Source: Rhodobacterales bacterium
GTDB taxonomy: Bacteria > Pseudomonadota > Alphaproteobacteria > Rhodobacterales > Rhodobacteraceae
Assembly (NCBI GenBank): GCA_002748285.1
Contig: PDSA01000025.1
Coordinates: forward strand, 62,001-126,000
Reading direction: 5' to 3'
Length of the DNA: 64,000 nucleotides
Below are positions 8,401-17,072 of this stretch, piece by piece. The translations under genes were made by a program, and so were the position numbers. Every line of letters starts with the position of its first letter. Within the stretch, counting starts at the first letter, position 1. Under the pieces are notes generated by a model. That model was given only the letters and a program-made list of their open reading frames with translations, was not told the DNA's origin and ran no database searches.

Positions 8401-9186
8401 GTCGCCGATGCGCAAAAAGCCCATCAGGCCCGAAGAGTTACCCCCGCCCGAAAGCGCTTCCCCTTCGGCCCGCAAAGACGAGAAATTGGTGCCGGTGCCC
8501 GAGCCATATTTGAACAGCCGTGCCTCGCGCACCCATAGATCCATGATGCCGCCCTCGCCCACCAGATCATCCTTGATCGACTGGATAAAACAGGCATGAG
8601 GCTGAGGATGCTCATAAGAGGATTTCGAGCGCGTCAACTTGCCGGTTTTGTAATCGACATAGTAATGCCCCTGCGCCGGCCCGGTGATGCCATAGGCCCA
8701 GTGAATGCCGGTGTTGAACCATTGCGGGCTGTTGGGGGCGGCGCGCTGGCTGGCCAGCATATGGCGCATCTCGTCATAATAGGCGCGGGCGTCCTGCTCG
8801 CTGGAAAAATAACCACCCTTCCAGCCCCAATAGGCCCAGGTGCCCGCCAAACGGTCGAACACCTGCTTGGCCGAGGTCTCGCCGCCATAGCGCTGATCCT
8901 CGGGCAAACCCTCTAACGCCGCCTGATCGGAAACCGAGCGCCACAGAAACTCCGGCACCCCTTTTTCCCGCACCTTTTTCAGCCGCGCCGGCACCCCAGC
9001 CTTGCGAAAATATTTCTGGGCAATCACATCCGAAGCCACCTGACTCCACGCCGCAGGCACTTCGCATTCATCCAGACGGAACACGATGCTGCCATCAGGG
9101 TTGCGGATCTCGGACTCCGTGATGGTAAATTCAAGCTCTGCATAAGCATCCTGCCCGGCCTGTGTGAAGTTGCGCTCAATTTTCAT
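5485..9186 (-). CDS. nrdJ: adenosylcobalamin-dependent class II ribonucleotide reductase
   Basis: Reduces ribonucleotides to deoxyribonucleotides using a radical from adenosylcobalamin, so it works with or without oxygen. At 1233 residues it has the length of the large alphaproteobacterial NrdJ. Landmarks: [20 protein letters not shown] (active-site Asn-Cys-Glu region), [20 protein letters not shown] (substrate phosphate region), and a C-terminal cysteine-rich tail [18 protein letters not shown], which is typical and probably serves in thiol transfer or metal binding. The ATG at 9186 has AAGGCAG about 7 bases upstream. A gene-free kilobase with NrdR-like boxes lies upstream. The cobS and cobT genes needed to make its cofactor are also in this window (24979-27861). 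Confidence 0.97.
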   Translation of the reverse strand: MKIERNFTQAGQDAYAELEFTITESEIRNPDGSIVFRLDECEVPAAWSQVASDVIAQKYFRKAGVPARLKKVREKGVPEFLWRSVSDQAALEGLPEDQRYGGETSAKQVFDRLAGTWAYWGWKGGYFSSEQDARAYYDEMRHMLASQRAAPNSPQWFNTGIHWAYGITGPAQGHYYVDYKTGKLTRSKSSYEHPQPHACFIQSIKDDLVGEGGIMDLWVREARLFKYGSGTGTNFSSLRAEGEALSGGGNSSGLMGFLRIGDRAAGAIKSGGTTRRAAKMVICDADHPDIEDFINWKVIEEQKVASIVAGSKMHEERLNAIFAAIREWDGQLEDAVNPKVNPGLKQAIRAAKKVSIPETYVKRVLDYAKQGYSSIEFPTYNTDWDSEAYSSVSGQNSNNSIRVTDAFLQAVREDADWDLIRRTDGGVAKTVKARDLWEKVGHAAWSCADPGIQFHDTVNAWHTCPEDGEIRGSNPCSEYMFLDDTACNLASMNLLTFLKDGKFQVEDYMHATRLWTLTLEISVMMAQFPSKEIAQRSYDFRTLGLGFANIGGLLMNMGYSYDSDEGRALCGALSAIMTGVSYATSAEIAGELGAFPGYARNADHMLRVIRNHHNAAYGHSDGYEKLAVKPVPLDHDSCPDQRLISLSKSAWDEALAMGQLHGFRNAQVSVLAPTGTIGLVMDCDTTGIEPDFALVKFKKLAGGGYFKIINRSVPAALDKLGYGSAQIEEIVSYAVGHASLGNAPVINHTSLIGHGFGPAELDKIEAALPSAFDIRFVFNQWTLGEAFCTETLGIPADKLMDPGFDLLHHLGYSNADIEAANDHVCGTMTLEGAPHLKKQHYSIFDCANACGKKGQRYLSVESHIRMMAAAQSFISGAISKTVNMPNTASIEECQKAYELSWELGVKANALYRDGSKLSQPLAAALVEDDEDAEEVLESGNAHEKAGVLAEKLIEKVVIKEIVRSHREKLPHRRKGYTQKANVGGHKVYLRTGEYEDGELGEIFIDMHKEGAGFRAMMNNFAIAVSVGLQYGVPLEEFVDAFTFTKFEPAGMVQGNDSIKNATSILDYIFRELAVSYLDRTDLAHVKPEGASFDDLGREEDSTPNVTEVSETAASKSLEVLKQISSTGYLRKRVPQQLVVLQGGGGETQAGAVALEADTDPVAVLQTLVPEVATNKARAAGGVSSHAATDLDPRAKAKMQGYEGDPCGECGNYTLVRNGTCMKCNTCGATSGCS

Positions 9187-10165
9187 TTTTTCTGCCTTGT
9201 TTGCGTATCCATGCGCGGCATACGCAGTTTTCTACCAATCTCATCACCGCACGCTCCGAACATGATTCAGAGCACCGGCCTAACATCCCGAAACAGCCTC
9301 AAACACATCGCCAGAACCGCCACATTTCAGGCCCAAACACCCCGAGCTTGCCCCAATACCAAGCCCGCACGACCGCTTCATACTGCCATCAGCCATAGCG
9401 TTGCGACTGTTCCCATTACCATTAACCGTTCCACGACCATTAACCTTTCCACAGGCACCAACGCCCTAACGCCGCCACTTCCGCAGGACCATTGCCCCAC
9501 TGTCACGACCTGCACACCAACACCACCCCCGTTTTGCGCCTCACAGCGCTGCAACCAGATATGGTGAATTGTGACCCCTGCTACTAAATATAGTGGCCAC
9601 TTTGATAAGCTCCCACAATGTGGAGTAGCTGGCCCTATTCGGTCAACTTTTATATTTTCTTTTCCACAGGATTTTTTTGTTGACCACGATTTATTAATCT
9701 CTGCGGTTTATGGGCAAATGATTCACCGGCAGGATTCATGTTTGGACCGGATTGAGACCCCAATGAGATTTTTTATTTTTATTGGCAGACTTGCTGGCTG
9801 TTTCTCACTTTCAACTTGAAGATTAATTAATATGAACGGCCCTGCAACCGAACCGTGACTTGCCTGTGCAAATTTGAAACACTCAAGACCCCTTCTGCCC
9901 CGCAGCCCTATGCTCTCGGTTGTAAAACCGGGCACCCCCACGACAAAATAGTCACAAACAGCGCCTGTTTTCACGCGCCGCCCGGGCATCATCACCGCCT
10001 CGGAAGCGTTGTTGTGAATCACCTCCGGGCATGGATGACATGCCTGCAACTGCCACACCCCCACATCCAACGAAAAAATGCCTGAATTTTTTCAAGAAAC
10101 CCTCTGGACACCCAGAGTTCATGCGTCTAGAACACCCCGACCCGAACGAGCAAATCGTTCCCCGT
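9187..10165. other. 979-bp gene-free region between nrdJ and tRNA-Phe
   Basis: Small open frames here have no family resemblance and low-complexity composition. The part next to nrdJ (about 9240-9550) is strikingly C/A-rich on the plus strand, hence G/T-rich as nrdJ leader RNA. The middle (about 9590-9840) is AT-rich and probably contains the promoter; a TTGACC is present on the minus strand at 9637-9642. Next to nrdJ is a 7-bp inverted repeat TGCGTAT/ATACGCA (9202-9208, 9220-9226). I looked for the cobalamin riboswitch B12 box and did not find it. Confidence 0.6.
9552..9596. promoter_or_regulatory. tandem NrdR-box-like palindromes upstream of nrdJ
   Basis: NrdR represses ribonucleotide reductase genes by binding paired 16-bp palindromes of the form acaCwATATATwGtgt. 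CTACTAAATATAGTGG (9581-9596) matches about 12 of 16 positions and CAACCAGATATGGTGA (9552-9567) about 10 of 16. Their centres are 29 bp apart, slightly less than the usual 31-32. They lie 365-410 bp upstream of the nrdJ start, implying a long leader. Confidence 0.55.
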
Positions 10166-10240
10166 GCCCGGGTAGCTCAGGGGTAGAGCAGTGGACTGAA
10201 AATCCTCGTGTCGGTGGTTCAAATCCGCCCCCGGGCACCA
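10166..10240 (+). tRNA. tRNA-Phe (anticodon GAA)
   Basis: The complete cloverleaf can be drawn: acceptor arms GCCCGGG and CCCGGGC, D-arm GCTC/GAGC, anticodon loop CTGAAAA giving GAA, T-arm GGTGG-TTCAAAT-CCGCC, then ACCA with the CCA encoded. Length is 75 nt. The anticodon stem has one T-T mismatch. No duplicated tRNA 3' end that would mark an integrated element is seen nearby. Confidence 0.95.
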
Positions 10241-10501
10241 TTTAAATCTCATTTACATCAATCAAAGCTATGTCATGGTCGATGGCCGTGGGGAGACGAT
10301 GTTTTCGACGCCCGCCCCGGTCTAACCAGGCCGTTTGGCCATAAAGGAGAGGATTGAAATCGGGCATCTCATATGGATTATTGTTGCCAGAGCAATGGGC
10401 AAATGGCTTTGATTACTTTATGGAGGCTTAAATGCCCTTGGCCCACCCGTTAACGCGGCTTGAGCCGGGTCACGCAACAGGCGGGAAAGGATGTAACGAA
10501 A

Positions 10502-11771
10502 ATGTCTGCACATGGTGAAGCAACCCCGATGATCTCGTATAAATGCGGCCCGCTGACCGGGGTGGCCGAGGTGCCCGGAGATAAGTCGATTTCGCACCGG
10601 GCGCTGATATTGGGGGCGCTGGCGGTGGGGGAAACCCGGATTTCGGGCTTGCTCGAGGGCGACGACGTGCTGGATACCGCCCGGGCGATGGCGTCTTTTG
10701 GGGCAAAAGTGGTTAGCCATGCCGACGGAGACTGGTCGGTGTTTGGCGTCGGAACCGGCGGCTTTGCCGAGCCCGAAAACGTGATTGATTGCGGCAATTC
10801 CGGCACCGGGGTGCGGCTGATCTGGGGCCCGCAGCTATGGCCGTCAGGGGGGGCGTTTGCCGCTGACCGTGGTTGGGGCAGTTAATCCGGTGGCGGTGCG
10901 TTACGACATGCCGGTGCCCAGTGCGCAGGTCAAATCGGCTGTGCTGCTGGCCGGGCTGAATGCGCCGGGCAAAACCGTGGTGATCGAACATGAACCCACC
11001 CGCGATCACACCGAACGGATGCTGGCCGGCTTCGGGGCTGAGATCAGCATTGAGGACACAGATCAGGGCTGCATCATCAGCCTGACGGGACAACCCGAAC
11101 TGAAGGCTCAGACGATCTCGGTGCCGCGCGATCCGTCCTCGGCGGCGTTTGCGGTGTGTGCGGCGCTGGTCACCGAGGGCTCGGATGTGCTGGTGCCCGG
11201 CATCGGCCTGAACCCGACCCGCATCGGCTTGTTCACTAGCCTGCGGGAAATGGGCGCCGATCTGGTTTACGAAAACCAGCGCCTTGAGGGCGGCGAGCCG
11301 GTGGCCGATTTGCGGGCGCGCTATTCGCCGGATATGCAAGGGATCACCGTGCCGCCGGAACGCGCCCCCAGCATGATCGACGAATACCCGATCCTGTCAG
11401 TGGTGGCCGCCAATGCCCGCGGTGAAACGGTGATGGCTGGCGTCAAAGAGTTGCGGGTCAAAGAATGTGACCGCATCGCCGCCATGGCCGCAGGGCTTGC
11501 GGTCAATGGGGTGAGCGTGCACGAGGAAGAGGATATGCTGGTGGTCAGCGGCAACGGGGCCGGGAGCGTGCCGGGCGGGGCGATGTGCAACACCCATCTG
11601 GATCACCGTATCGCGATGAGTTTTATGTGTCTGGGCATGGCCAGCCAGCAGCCGGTTTCCATTGATGACGGTGCGCCGATCAACACCAGCTTTCCGGGGT
11701 TCGAGCCGCTGATGACCCGGCTAGGGGCAAATCTGCAAGGACTGGAAGATCCGACAGAGCCGCAACACTGA
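10502..11771 (+). pseudogene. aroA: aroA (EPSP synthase) broken by an internal deletion and frameshift
   Basis: 5-enolpyruvylshikimate-3-phosphate synthase, sixth step of the shikimate pathway. The first part ([43 protein letters not shown]) reads in one frame to about 10822. The rest ([36 protein letters not shown], to [12 protein letters not shown]) continues from about 10824 in another frame to 11771. By comparison with the family about 34 residues are missing at the junction, including the TGDxSLxxRPM segment that binds shikimate-3-phosphate. A loss of roughly 100 bases, not a multiple of three, explains both. Everything else looks intact, so this is either a very recent mutation or a sequencing/assembly error. 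The start has AAGGA about 10 bases upstream. Confidence 0.85.
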
Positions 11772-11782
11772 AAGGAAACTGC

Positions 11783-12190
11783 ATGATCACAGGGGGCTGT
11801 TTATGCGGAAAAGTCACCTATCAGGTCACCGGACCGCTGCGCCCGGTGGTGGCGTGTCATTGCAGCCAATGCCGCAAAACCAGCGGGCATCATGTGGCCG
11901 CCACGGCTTGTCACCGCGCTGATTTACAGATCAGCGGTGCGCCGGCCTGGTTTCGCTCGTCTGACACGGCGCGGCGCGGGTTTTGCGGGGTATGTGGCTC
12001 AAACCTGTTTTGGGACAGCAATGATGCTCAGATGATCTCGATCTTTGCCGGCACGATTAATGGCAAAACCGGGCTGCGGTTGTGGGGGCATATTTTCTGC
12101 GCCGATAAGGGCGATTATTACGACATCGCGGATGATTTGCCCCACGCTCCGGGGGCGTATGAAAAACTGACCGGCCTCAGCGACAAATAA
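11783..12190 (+). CDS. GFA-family (glutathione-dependent formaldehyde-activating-like) protein
   Basis: Small zinc-binding protein of the GFA/CENP-V fold, 135 residues. The metal-binding cysteines are in place: GGCLCGKVTYQV near the N-terminus, ACHCSQCRKTSG near residue 30, and FCGVCGSNLFW near residue 70. Most members have no proven reaction, and formaldehyde-glutathione chemistry is shown for only a few, so the substrate is unknown. The gene starts 11 bases after the aroA remnant, with AAAGGA before the ATG, and precedes cmk in the same direction. It is probably co-transcribed but is not an obvious pathway partner. Confidence 0.9.
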   Translation: MITGGCLCGKVTYQVTGPLRPVVACHCSQCRKTSGHHVAATACHRADLQISGAPAWFRSSDTARRGFCGVCGSNLFWDSNDAQMISIFAGTINGKTGLRLWGHIFCADKGDYYDIADDLPHAPGAYEKLTGLSDK

Positions 12191-12259
12191 GAGCTTTTGC
12201 CCGCCCGGTTTTCGCCCTAGGTTGCGAGGGATTTGAACGAACACAAAATGGTGGAATAT

Positions 12260-12886
12260 ATGGGTATCACGGTGGCAATCGACGGTCCGGCGGCATCGGG
12301 CAAGGGCACGATTTCAAAAGCCGTTGCGGCGCATTTCAACTTTGCCCATCTGGATACCGGGCTTTTATATCGGGCGGTGGGGCGCAAGGTGATGGATGGC
12401 CTCGACCCGATCAAGGCAGCACAAAACCTGCAAGCCGCCGATTTGGAGGCCGATGATCTGCGCACCGCACCGGTAGCCCAAGCCGCCAGCAAGGCTGCGG
12501 CGATTGCTGAGGTACGCAGTGCCTTGGTGGATTTCCAGCGGGCTTTTGCCTTGCGCAGCGGCGGCGCGGTGCTGGATGGGCGCGACATCGGCACGGTGAT
12601 TTGCCCGGAGGCTCAGGTCAAACTGTTCGTCACCGCCAATGATCAGACCCGGGCCGAGCGCCGCTATCTGGAACTGGCCGCCAAGGGGCATGATGTCAGC
12701 CGCGAAAGCGTGCTGGCCGATCTGCAAGCCCGCGACAAACGCGACCGCGAACGCGCCACCGCCCCGCTTGAGGCCGCGGCGGATGCGGTGCTGCTGGACA
12801 CCTCCGAGCTGAGCATTGATCAGGCCGTTGCCAAAGCCATCGCGCTGATCCAGGCTGGCCTCGCACAGAAATCGCCCTCTCCCTAA
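12260..12886 (+). CDS. cmk: cytidylate kinase
   Basis: Phosphorylates CMP and dCMP with ATP. The 208-residue protein shows the P-loop [13 protein letters not shown] at its N-terminus, [11 protein letters not shown], the NMP-binding [21 protein letters not shown] region, and the lid region [10 protein letters not shown]. The frame is open from 12233 (TTG), but the ATG at 12260 with GGTGGA just upstream gives the usual N-terminus; the ATG at 12248 is an alternative. aroA-cmk is a conserved order in alphaproteobacteria. The rpsA gene that commonly follows is not here; a 511-bp gene-free stretch is. Confidence 0.94.
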   Translation: MGITVAIDGPAASGKGTISKAVAAHFNFAHLDTGLLYRAVGRKVMDGLDPIKAAQNLQAADLEADDLRTAPVAQAASKAAAIAEVRSALVDFQRAFALRSGGAVLDGRDIGTVICPEAQVKLFVTANDQTRAERRYLELAAKGHDVSRESVLADLQARDKRDRERATAPLEAAADAVLLDTSELSIDQAVAKAIALIQAGLAQKSPSP

Positions 12887-13397
12887 ACACCGACCACACC
12901 TCTTCTGGCTTGAGGTATGGGTATTCAGTATATAGCCCGCACAACCCAACCGGAGACGCCCCTCCGAACCATCCTGCGCATGGGCAAACCGATCAGCGGT
13001 TATCTCTGTTCACACCAAGATACTTGTTCACACACCGAGAATCAGGGCGGCCTGACAGCCCCCCTCAAACAAACCCTCCTGAGCAGATCAACCACCAGCG
13101 GGCATAACCACAAACCGAACGGATCAGGCAAAAGGCGCAGCAAAAGCACTTGCCCCCCTCTCAACCGCTCTTTTATCCTCAGCTCGCCCGCGCCAATCCG
13201 GCAAGGCGATTTTCCAGCAGCGGGGTGGCCCCATAGGAGCATGATGAATTGTCGCAAAAACAGAACATAACGCGAAAATAGCGCCAATGCGTTAAGGAAT
13301 TCCCAAGAAATCCGCACTAATAACGGTTATGAGCCTTTTTACCGCCAATATCGCAACTGGACCAGAACACAATCGAAACACAGCAGAAAGGATCAGC
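12887..13397. other. 511-bp gene-free stretch downstream of cmk
   Basis: Only short C-rich open frames without family resemblance or ribosome-binding sites are present. No clear terminator, RNA gene or mobile element was recognised. It separates cmk from the converging glycan operon, and may mark a rearrangement boundary because rpsA is not in its usual place. Confidence 0.5.
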
Positions 13398-14099
13398 CTA
13401 CCAACCCTTTTTAAACGTCACGACCTTGCTTTGGGATAGCCTTGGGAAATAGATCAGCCCCGCTTTGTGCATGGCATCAAACACCGCCTGAACACCACTT
13501 TGGCCGATCCACTGCGGATGCAGTTCAACCACCGCCGCGCGCAAACCCGACAGATCGGTGACCGGCAGCAAATCGGCTTCGGCCCCTTCGATGTCACAGA
13601 CCAGAACTGTGGGTTTGACCCGTTTGAACAGGGTGTTGATATTCATCACCTCAACCTTTTCCACAGCAACGATGCCACCATGCGCATCACCGACATTATC
13701 CTCAAGCGAAGAGGCCGAAAACTGCCCTCGCACATAAAAGTTAACCGCCGGAGCCTTGCGCGGCCCCAACACCGCGTTGATCACCTCGACATTGTCCACC
13801 TCATTAGCCTGATGCACCGCCTTGATATGCGGGATCAGCGCCGGGTTGGCCTCAACCGCGACAACCTTTTTGGCGTGTTTCCTTTTGGAAATCACCGTGG
13901 ACATAAAACCAATCCCGGCACCGATTTCGATCACGGTATCCTCAGAGGTGACGGTTTTCATTACGGCCTGAAACTCTTTCAGCTCGTAATTACCTCTGCG
14001 CAGCAACCGGCGCTGTTTCGGCGTGATGAAACGGGGATTGTTGGGCATTAAAATGCGCCGGGATCTGATAAAATCCTGCTGGGGCTGTGCATCACTCAT
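13398..14099 (-). CDS. FkbM-family SAM-dependent methyltransferase
   Basis: Predicted O-methyltransferase of 233 residues with the FkbM core: SAM-binding VIEIGAGIGFMSTVIS near residue 60, AVEANPALIPHI, and VCDIEGAEADLLPV near residue 165. FkbM enzymes methylate sugars and related acceptors; in this context a surface-glycan sugar is the probable substrate (inference). The ATG at 14099 (MSDAQPQQDF) is chosen because it follows the upstream gene's stop codon by one base; the longer frame runs back into that gene. It is the last gene of the four-gene operon 18091-13398. Confidence 0.85.
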   Translation of the reverse strand: MSDAQPQQDFIRSRRILMPNNPRFITPKQRRLLRRGNYELKEFQAVMKTVTSEDTVIEIGAGIGFMSTVISKRKHAKKVVAVEANPALIPHIKAVHQANEVDNVEVINAVLGPRKAPAVNFYVRGQFSASSLEDNVGDAHGGIVAVEKVEVMNINTLFKRVKPTVLVCDIEGAEADLLPVTDLSGLRAAVVELHPQWIGQSGVQAVFDAMHKAGLIYFPRLSQSKVVTFKKGW

Positions 14100-14100
14100 G

Positions 14101-16428
14101 TTAACTCTCCATATCCAGCGCCAATGAATACGCAACCCGCTCCATTGCCGTCAGTTCAATCTCCAGCGCCTGCTGATAGAGCTCGGAAAATTCCGGCATC
14201 TGATGCAGCTCAGCCGCCTTGGCCAGATGCCAGCGCTGAGATTTTTCGTGCCATTTGCGCAAGCTGTCATCCTGCAACAGCCGCGCCATTTCCGCCCGGG
14301 TGCGGGGGATGTTGCGCTGAATGGTGATATCCTTGCAGTCATTCCAATCCATCCGCACCCAGTAATTGATGCCGATCGAGCGATCCACATGCAGCGCCCG
14401 CCCCCGCTGGCGTTTGATCAGATAGCTTTCGGCCGAGCGCAGCGCGTAATGGTTCAGCTGGATCAGATCATAGCCGATCGTCGCCTTTGAGCTGCGCCAC
14501 CCCTTTTCGCTAACCTCCTGCCCCATTGGCAGCCCCGAGCCATTCACCCAATTCACCCGCTCGCGCGCATGATCAAACAGCTTGTTGGGCCGGTGGCAGC
14601 TGTATTTCGCATAAGCCCCATCATTTTTGAACATGGTCTTGAACCCCCAAACCGTATGCGGCTTGGGGCAGAATTTGGGCGCGGCATGGTCAAATTGCTC
14701 GATCACCAGGCGATCATTGTCCAGCCGCTGCACCCCATTATGGCCAAACAACCGCCATGTCATCGCCAGCGCCGTTGCCTGCGGGATGCGTTCAAACAAA
14801 TCCTCCAGCGTGCCATTGCCGCAGCGAATATTCATGAACTCATCCACGTCGATATGAGCAATCCAGTCGGCCTGTTTCACCATATCTTCGTGTAGCGACA
14901 TGTTCAGCGCGTGTTGCTGCGGAGATTTCCCCTTCCAGACATCATTATTACGGTGCTGCACGATGCCCATTTCCTGCAAACGGTTCAGGATTTCGCTGGT
15001 GCCATCGCTGCAATCATTGGTGTAGATCAGGAAATTATCGACCCCGATCGCCCGATGATAGGCGATCCATTCCAGAATATAGGGCCCTTCGTTTTTCATA
15101 CAGCCCACCACCACAACGCCGCTGCTGCCTTTTTTCAGTTGGCGCGGCGTGATCGGTTCATAAGCGGGGTTTTCCGCCCGTTCATCCACCCGCCCGAGGC
15201 GGTTATGCGGGGCGAAGGGGCCGTTTTTCATGCGGTTGAAATTGGCCAGAGCCTGCGGGCCCATTAGTTTCTGCGCCGAGGGCGACAGCGGCTGATCCGG
15301 CGGTGCCGGAGCTTTAGCCGCCGCCACCGCATCGCGGTTAGCGCGTTGCAGCCGGGGCATGAAAGCTGCCAGATACTGGCTGGCGCGAAAGCCGAATTCC
15401 GGGTCAGCCTCGATATAGTCCTCCTTGGCCGGTGCCGCCATCAGACAGTCTGCCTTCAGTCCCGGATGCTGTTTGATCAGCACTTTGTTATCGGCCTCAA
15501 ACAGCTTGGACAGGGCCGCAAAATTGGCCGGGTCAAGCGGCGGACCGGCAATGGCGGTTTCGCGCACCAATTGACGCCACAACCGGCGCGGAATGCGCAT
15601 CCCGTTTTGCAGCAATTTGCCCATGGCAAGGTTCATCTGACGCCCGCGCGTCAGGCTTGCGGCTGAGGGCTGCGCCCCGGGCGTCTGGGGCTGTGCTTTG
15701 CCGATGTTGTCTTGAATATCAAAGCATTGGCGGATTTCATCCGTCACCTTTTCCGAAGCAAACAGCGCCGGGTCATAAGAACGCAAAATCACCTTATCGG
15801 CCCCAAACACGCTCTGCCAATGCCGGGTCAAAGCGGCATAATCCAGCCAGAATGGCGGCGCCTGAAGCTCGGGGAAATCATTAACCGCGGGCCGGGCCGG
15901 ATGGCGCATTTTCAGCGCCTCTTCACGCCAGTTCTTGCTGTGCGCAAGGCCCAGCTCTTGGCTCGCAGGCTGCGTGCGCCCGGCTAGGATTTGCTCGGCA
16001 TAATGCTGGAAAAACACCCGGGCTTGCTCGTCCAGATGCGCGACAATGCGGATGTCATCGGAAAGCGGGCGCAGCAGGTCGTGCAGCCGCTGCAATTCGC
16101 TGTCCGTCACCAGTCCTGTGGAAAACTGCACCGCCGACAAGATCAGCGTCTGCGGCTGCACCCGGGCGATTTCAGCCGACAAATCCTGCATCACCGCACT
16201 GCGCAACGCCGCCTGTTTGCCGGGATCGGCAAAGCCGCGCACAAAGCGCAGCGGATCAATGTGATCGGGGTCCAGCGCAGCCATGAACAGCCTTGTGTGA
16301 TTTTTGCCCCCGGGGCTTTTGGCAAACAGAACGCCTTTGCCGGCCAGCTGACCGCGCTTATCCTCCAGCACCTGCTGCAAACGCTGCGCGCCGCAATGCT
16401 CCAGCCCGATATGGATAAAAATACGCAT
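14101..16428 (-). CDS. sulfotransferase-like / family 2 glycosyltransferase fusion protein
   Basis: Two-domain protein of 775 residues. Residues 1 to about 240 resemble bacterial sulfotransferases (MRIFIHIGLEHCGAQRLQQV, VILRSYDPALF), but the 5'-phosphosulfate loop, normally KTGTTS, reads HCGAQR, so sulfate transfer is doubtful. From about residue 420 there is a Glyco_tranf_2_4-type domain: VVVVGCMKNEGPYILEWIAY, NDCSDGTSEIL, and HIDVDEFMNI with the DxD metal motif. The same two domains occur as separate proteins in the two upstream genes. The start at 16428 forms TGATG with the stop of the sulfotransferase gene, implying translational coupling. The frame is open for 15 more codons upstream. 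Confidence 0.8.
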   Translation of the reverse strand: MRIFIHIGLEHCGAQRLQQVLEDKRGQLAGKGVLFAKSPGGKNHTRLFMAALDPDHIDPLRFVRGFADPGKQAALRSAVMQDLSAEIARVQPQTLILSAVQFSTGLVTDSELQRLHDLLRPLSDDIRIVAHLDEQARVFFQHYAEQILAGRTQPASQELGLAHSKNWREEALKMRHPARPAVNDFPELQAPPFWLDYAALTRHWQSVFGADKVILRSYDPALFASEKVTDEIRQCFDIQDNIGKAQPQTPGAQPSAASLTRGRQMNLAMGKLLQNGMRIPRRLWRQLVRETAIAGPPLDPANFAALSKLFEADNKVLIKQHPGLKADCLMAAPAKEDYIEADPEFGFRASQYLAAFMPRLQRANRDAVAAAKAPAPPDQPLSPSAQKLMGPQALANFNRMKNGPFAPHNRLGRVDERAENPAYEPITPRQLKKGSSGVVVVGCMKNEGPYILEWIAYHRAIGVDNFLIYTNDCSDGTSEILNRLQEMGIVQHRNNDVWKGKSPQQHALNMSLHEDMVKQADWIAHIDVDEFMNIRCGNGTLEDLFERIPQATALAMTWRLFGHNGVQRLDNDRLVIEQFDHAAPKFCPKPHTVWGFKTMFKNDGAYAKYSCHRPNKLFDHARERVNWVNGSGLPMGQEVSEKGWRSSKATIGYDLIQLNHYALRSAESYLIKRQRGRALHVDRSIGINYWVRMDWNDCKDITIQRNIPRTRAEMARLLQDDSLRKWHEKSQRWHLAKAAELHQMPEFSELYQQALEIELTAMERVAYSLALDMES

Positions 16429-17072
16429 CACTTCGCCCCCTGTTTCGGGTTGGCATTGGCAATGCCCCACCATGGCAGCTCGACCCCGAGAAAGGCCGAT
16501 ATTTTATCTTTGGCGTCTTTATCCTCGACGTCATATTCCAGAAAATTATCTGCGTTTTCAAATACTTTGCGACAAAAGCTGTTATGAGAACGGATCCAGC
16601 GGATGCGTTCCTGATGGGTTGCGCCATAGCCCTCGGGCAGGCCGGGAATGGCGTTGACCGGCAAACGGTGACGCCCCAGATTGGACCAGCGCTGCATCGA
16701 ATCCGACAGCTTTTGCGCATCGCGATGGGTCAGGATGAATTTCGCGCCCGGGTGGTGTTTCTGGATCGCCGACAACAGCCCCCAATCGGTTTGCGGCCAC
16801 AGATTGAGCCCCTCGCGGATGATGTCGATTTCGGTAAAAGCGTTGAATTCGCCCATCATCGCCAGCGGATCGCCGCATTCGAAATAAGCCTGATACATCA
16901 GCTTACCGACAAAACAGCGCCGGATCAGCTTGTTTTCGGTCTGATGCGGGCGGATTTTCCAATCGGCCACTTTGAAACCGGCGCGTTTGAGCGCCTCGCC
17001 CAGCGTGGTGGTGCCGGATTTGGGCAGGCCCAGATTGATGACTTTCAGATCGGTGGGGATTGCAGGGGTCAT
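16428..17072 (-). CDS. sulfotransferase family protein
   Basis: Predicted PAPS-dependent sulfotransferase, 214 residues. The 5'-phosphosulfate-binding loop is intact near the N-terminus (NLGLPKSGTTTLGEAL). A probable 3'-phosphate-binding region is AKFILTHRDAQKLSDSMQRW. The C-terminal half includes YDVEDKDAKDKISAFLG. Its start ATG overlaps the stop of the upstream glycosyltransferase gene by four bases (ATGA). Its stop overlaps the next gene's start. The acceptor is probably a cell-surface carbohydrate made by the neighbouring transferases (inference). Confidence 0.82.
   Translation of the reverse strand: MTPAIPTDLKVINLGLPKSGTTTLGEALKRAGFKVADWKIRPHQTENKLIRRCFVGKLMYQAYFECGDPLAMMGEFNAFTEIDIIREGLNLWPQTDWGLLSAIQKHHPGAKFILTHRDAQKLSDSMQRWSNLGRHRLPVNAIPGLPEGYGATHQERIRWIRSHNSFCRKVFENADNFLEYDVEDKDAKDKISAFLGVELPWWGIANANPKQGAK

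Noticed and set aside
5935..8538. 867-codon open frame opposite nrdJ
   Set aside because: Same cause: antisense to a strongly conserved gene, with no recognisable domain and no ribosome-binding site.
9187..9550. Cobalamin riboswitch before the B12-dependent nrdJ
   Set aside because: Expected by logic, but the conserved B12 box could not be found on the minus strand; only NrdR-like boxes are seen.
2606..10073. Shared 15-mer CCCCCACATCCAACG at about 2606 and 10059
   Set aside because: Two copies 7.5 kb apart in promoter-like regions, but the flanks do not match and there is no further copy, so it may be chance.
9187..10165. Replication origin in the AT-rich gap
   Set aside because: There are sequences resembling DnaA boxes (TTTTCCACA, CTTTCCACA) but no cluster of good matches, and none of the genes that usually flank alphaproteobacterial origins.
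10166..10240. tRNA-Phe as an attachment site of an integrated element
   Set aside because: No integrase and no duplicated tRNA 3' end in the window; the neighbours are housekeeping genes.
12910..13270. Short open frames in the gap after cmk
   Set aside because: Pro/Ser/Thr-rich translations without ribosome-binding sites or family features.
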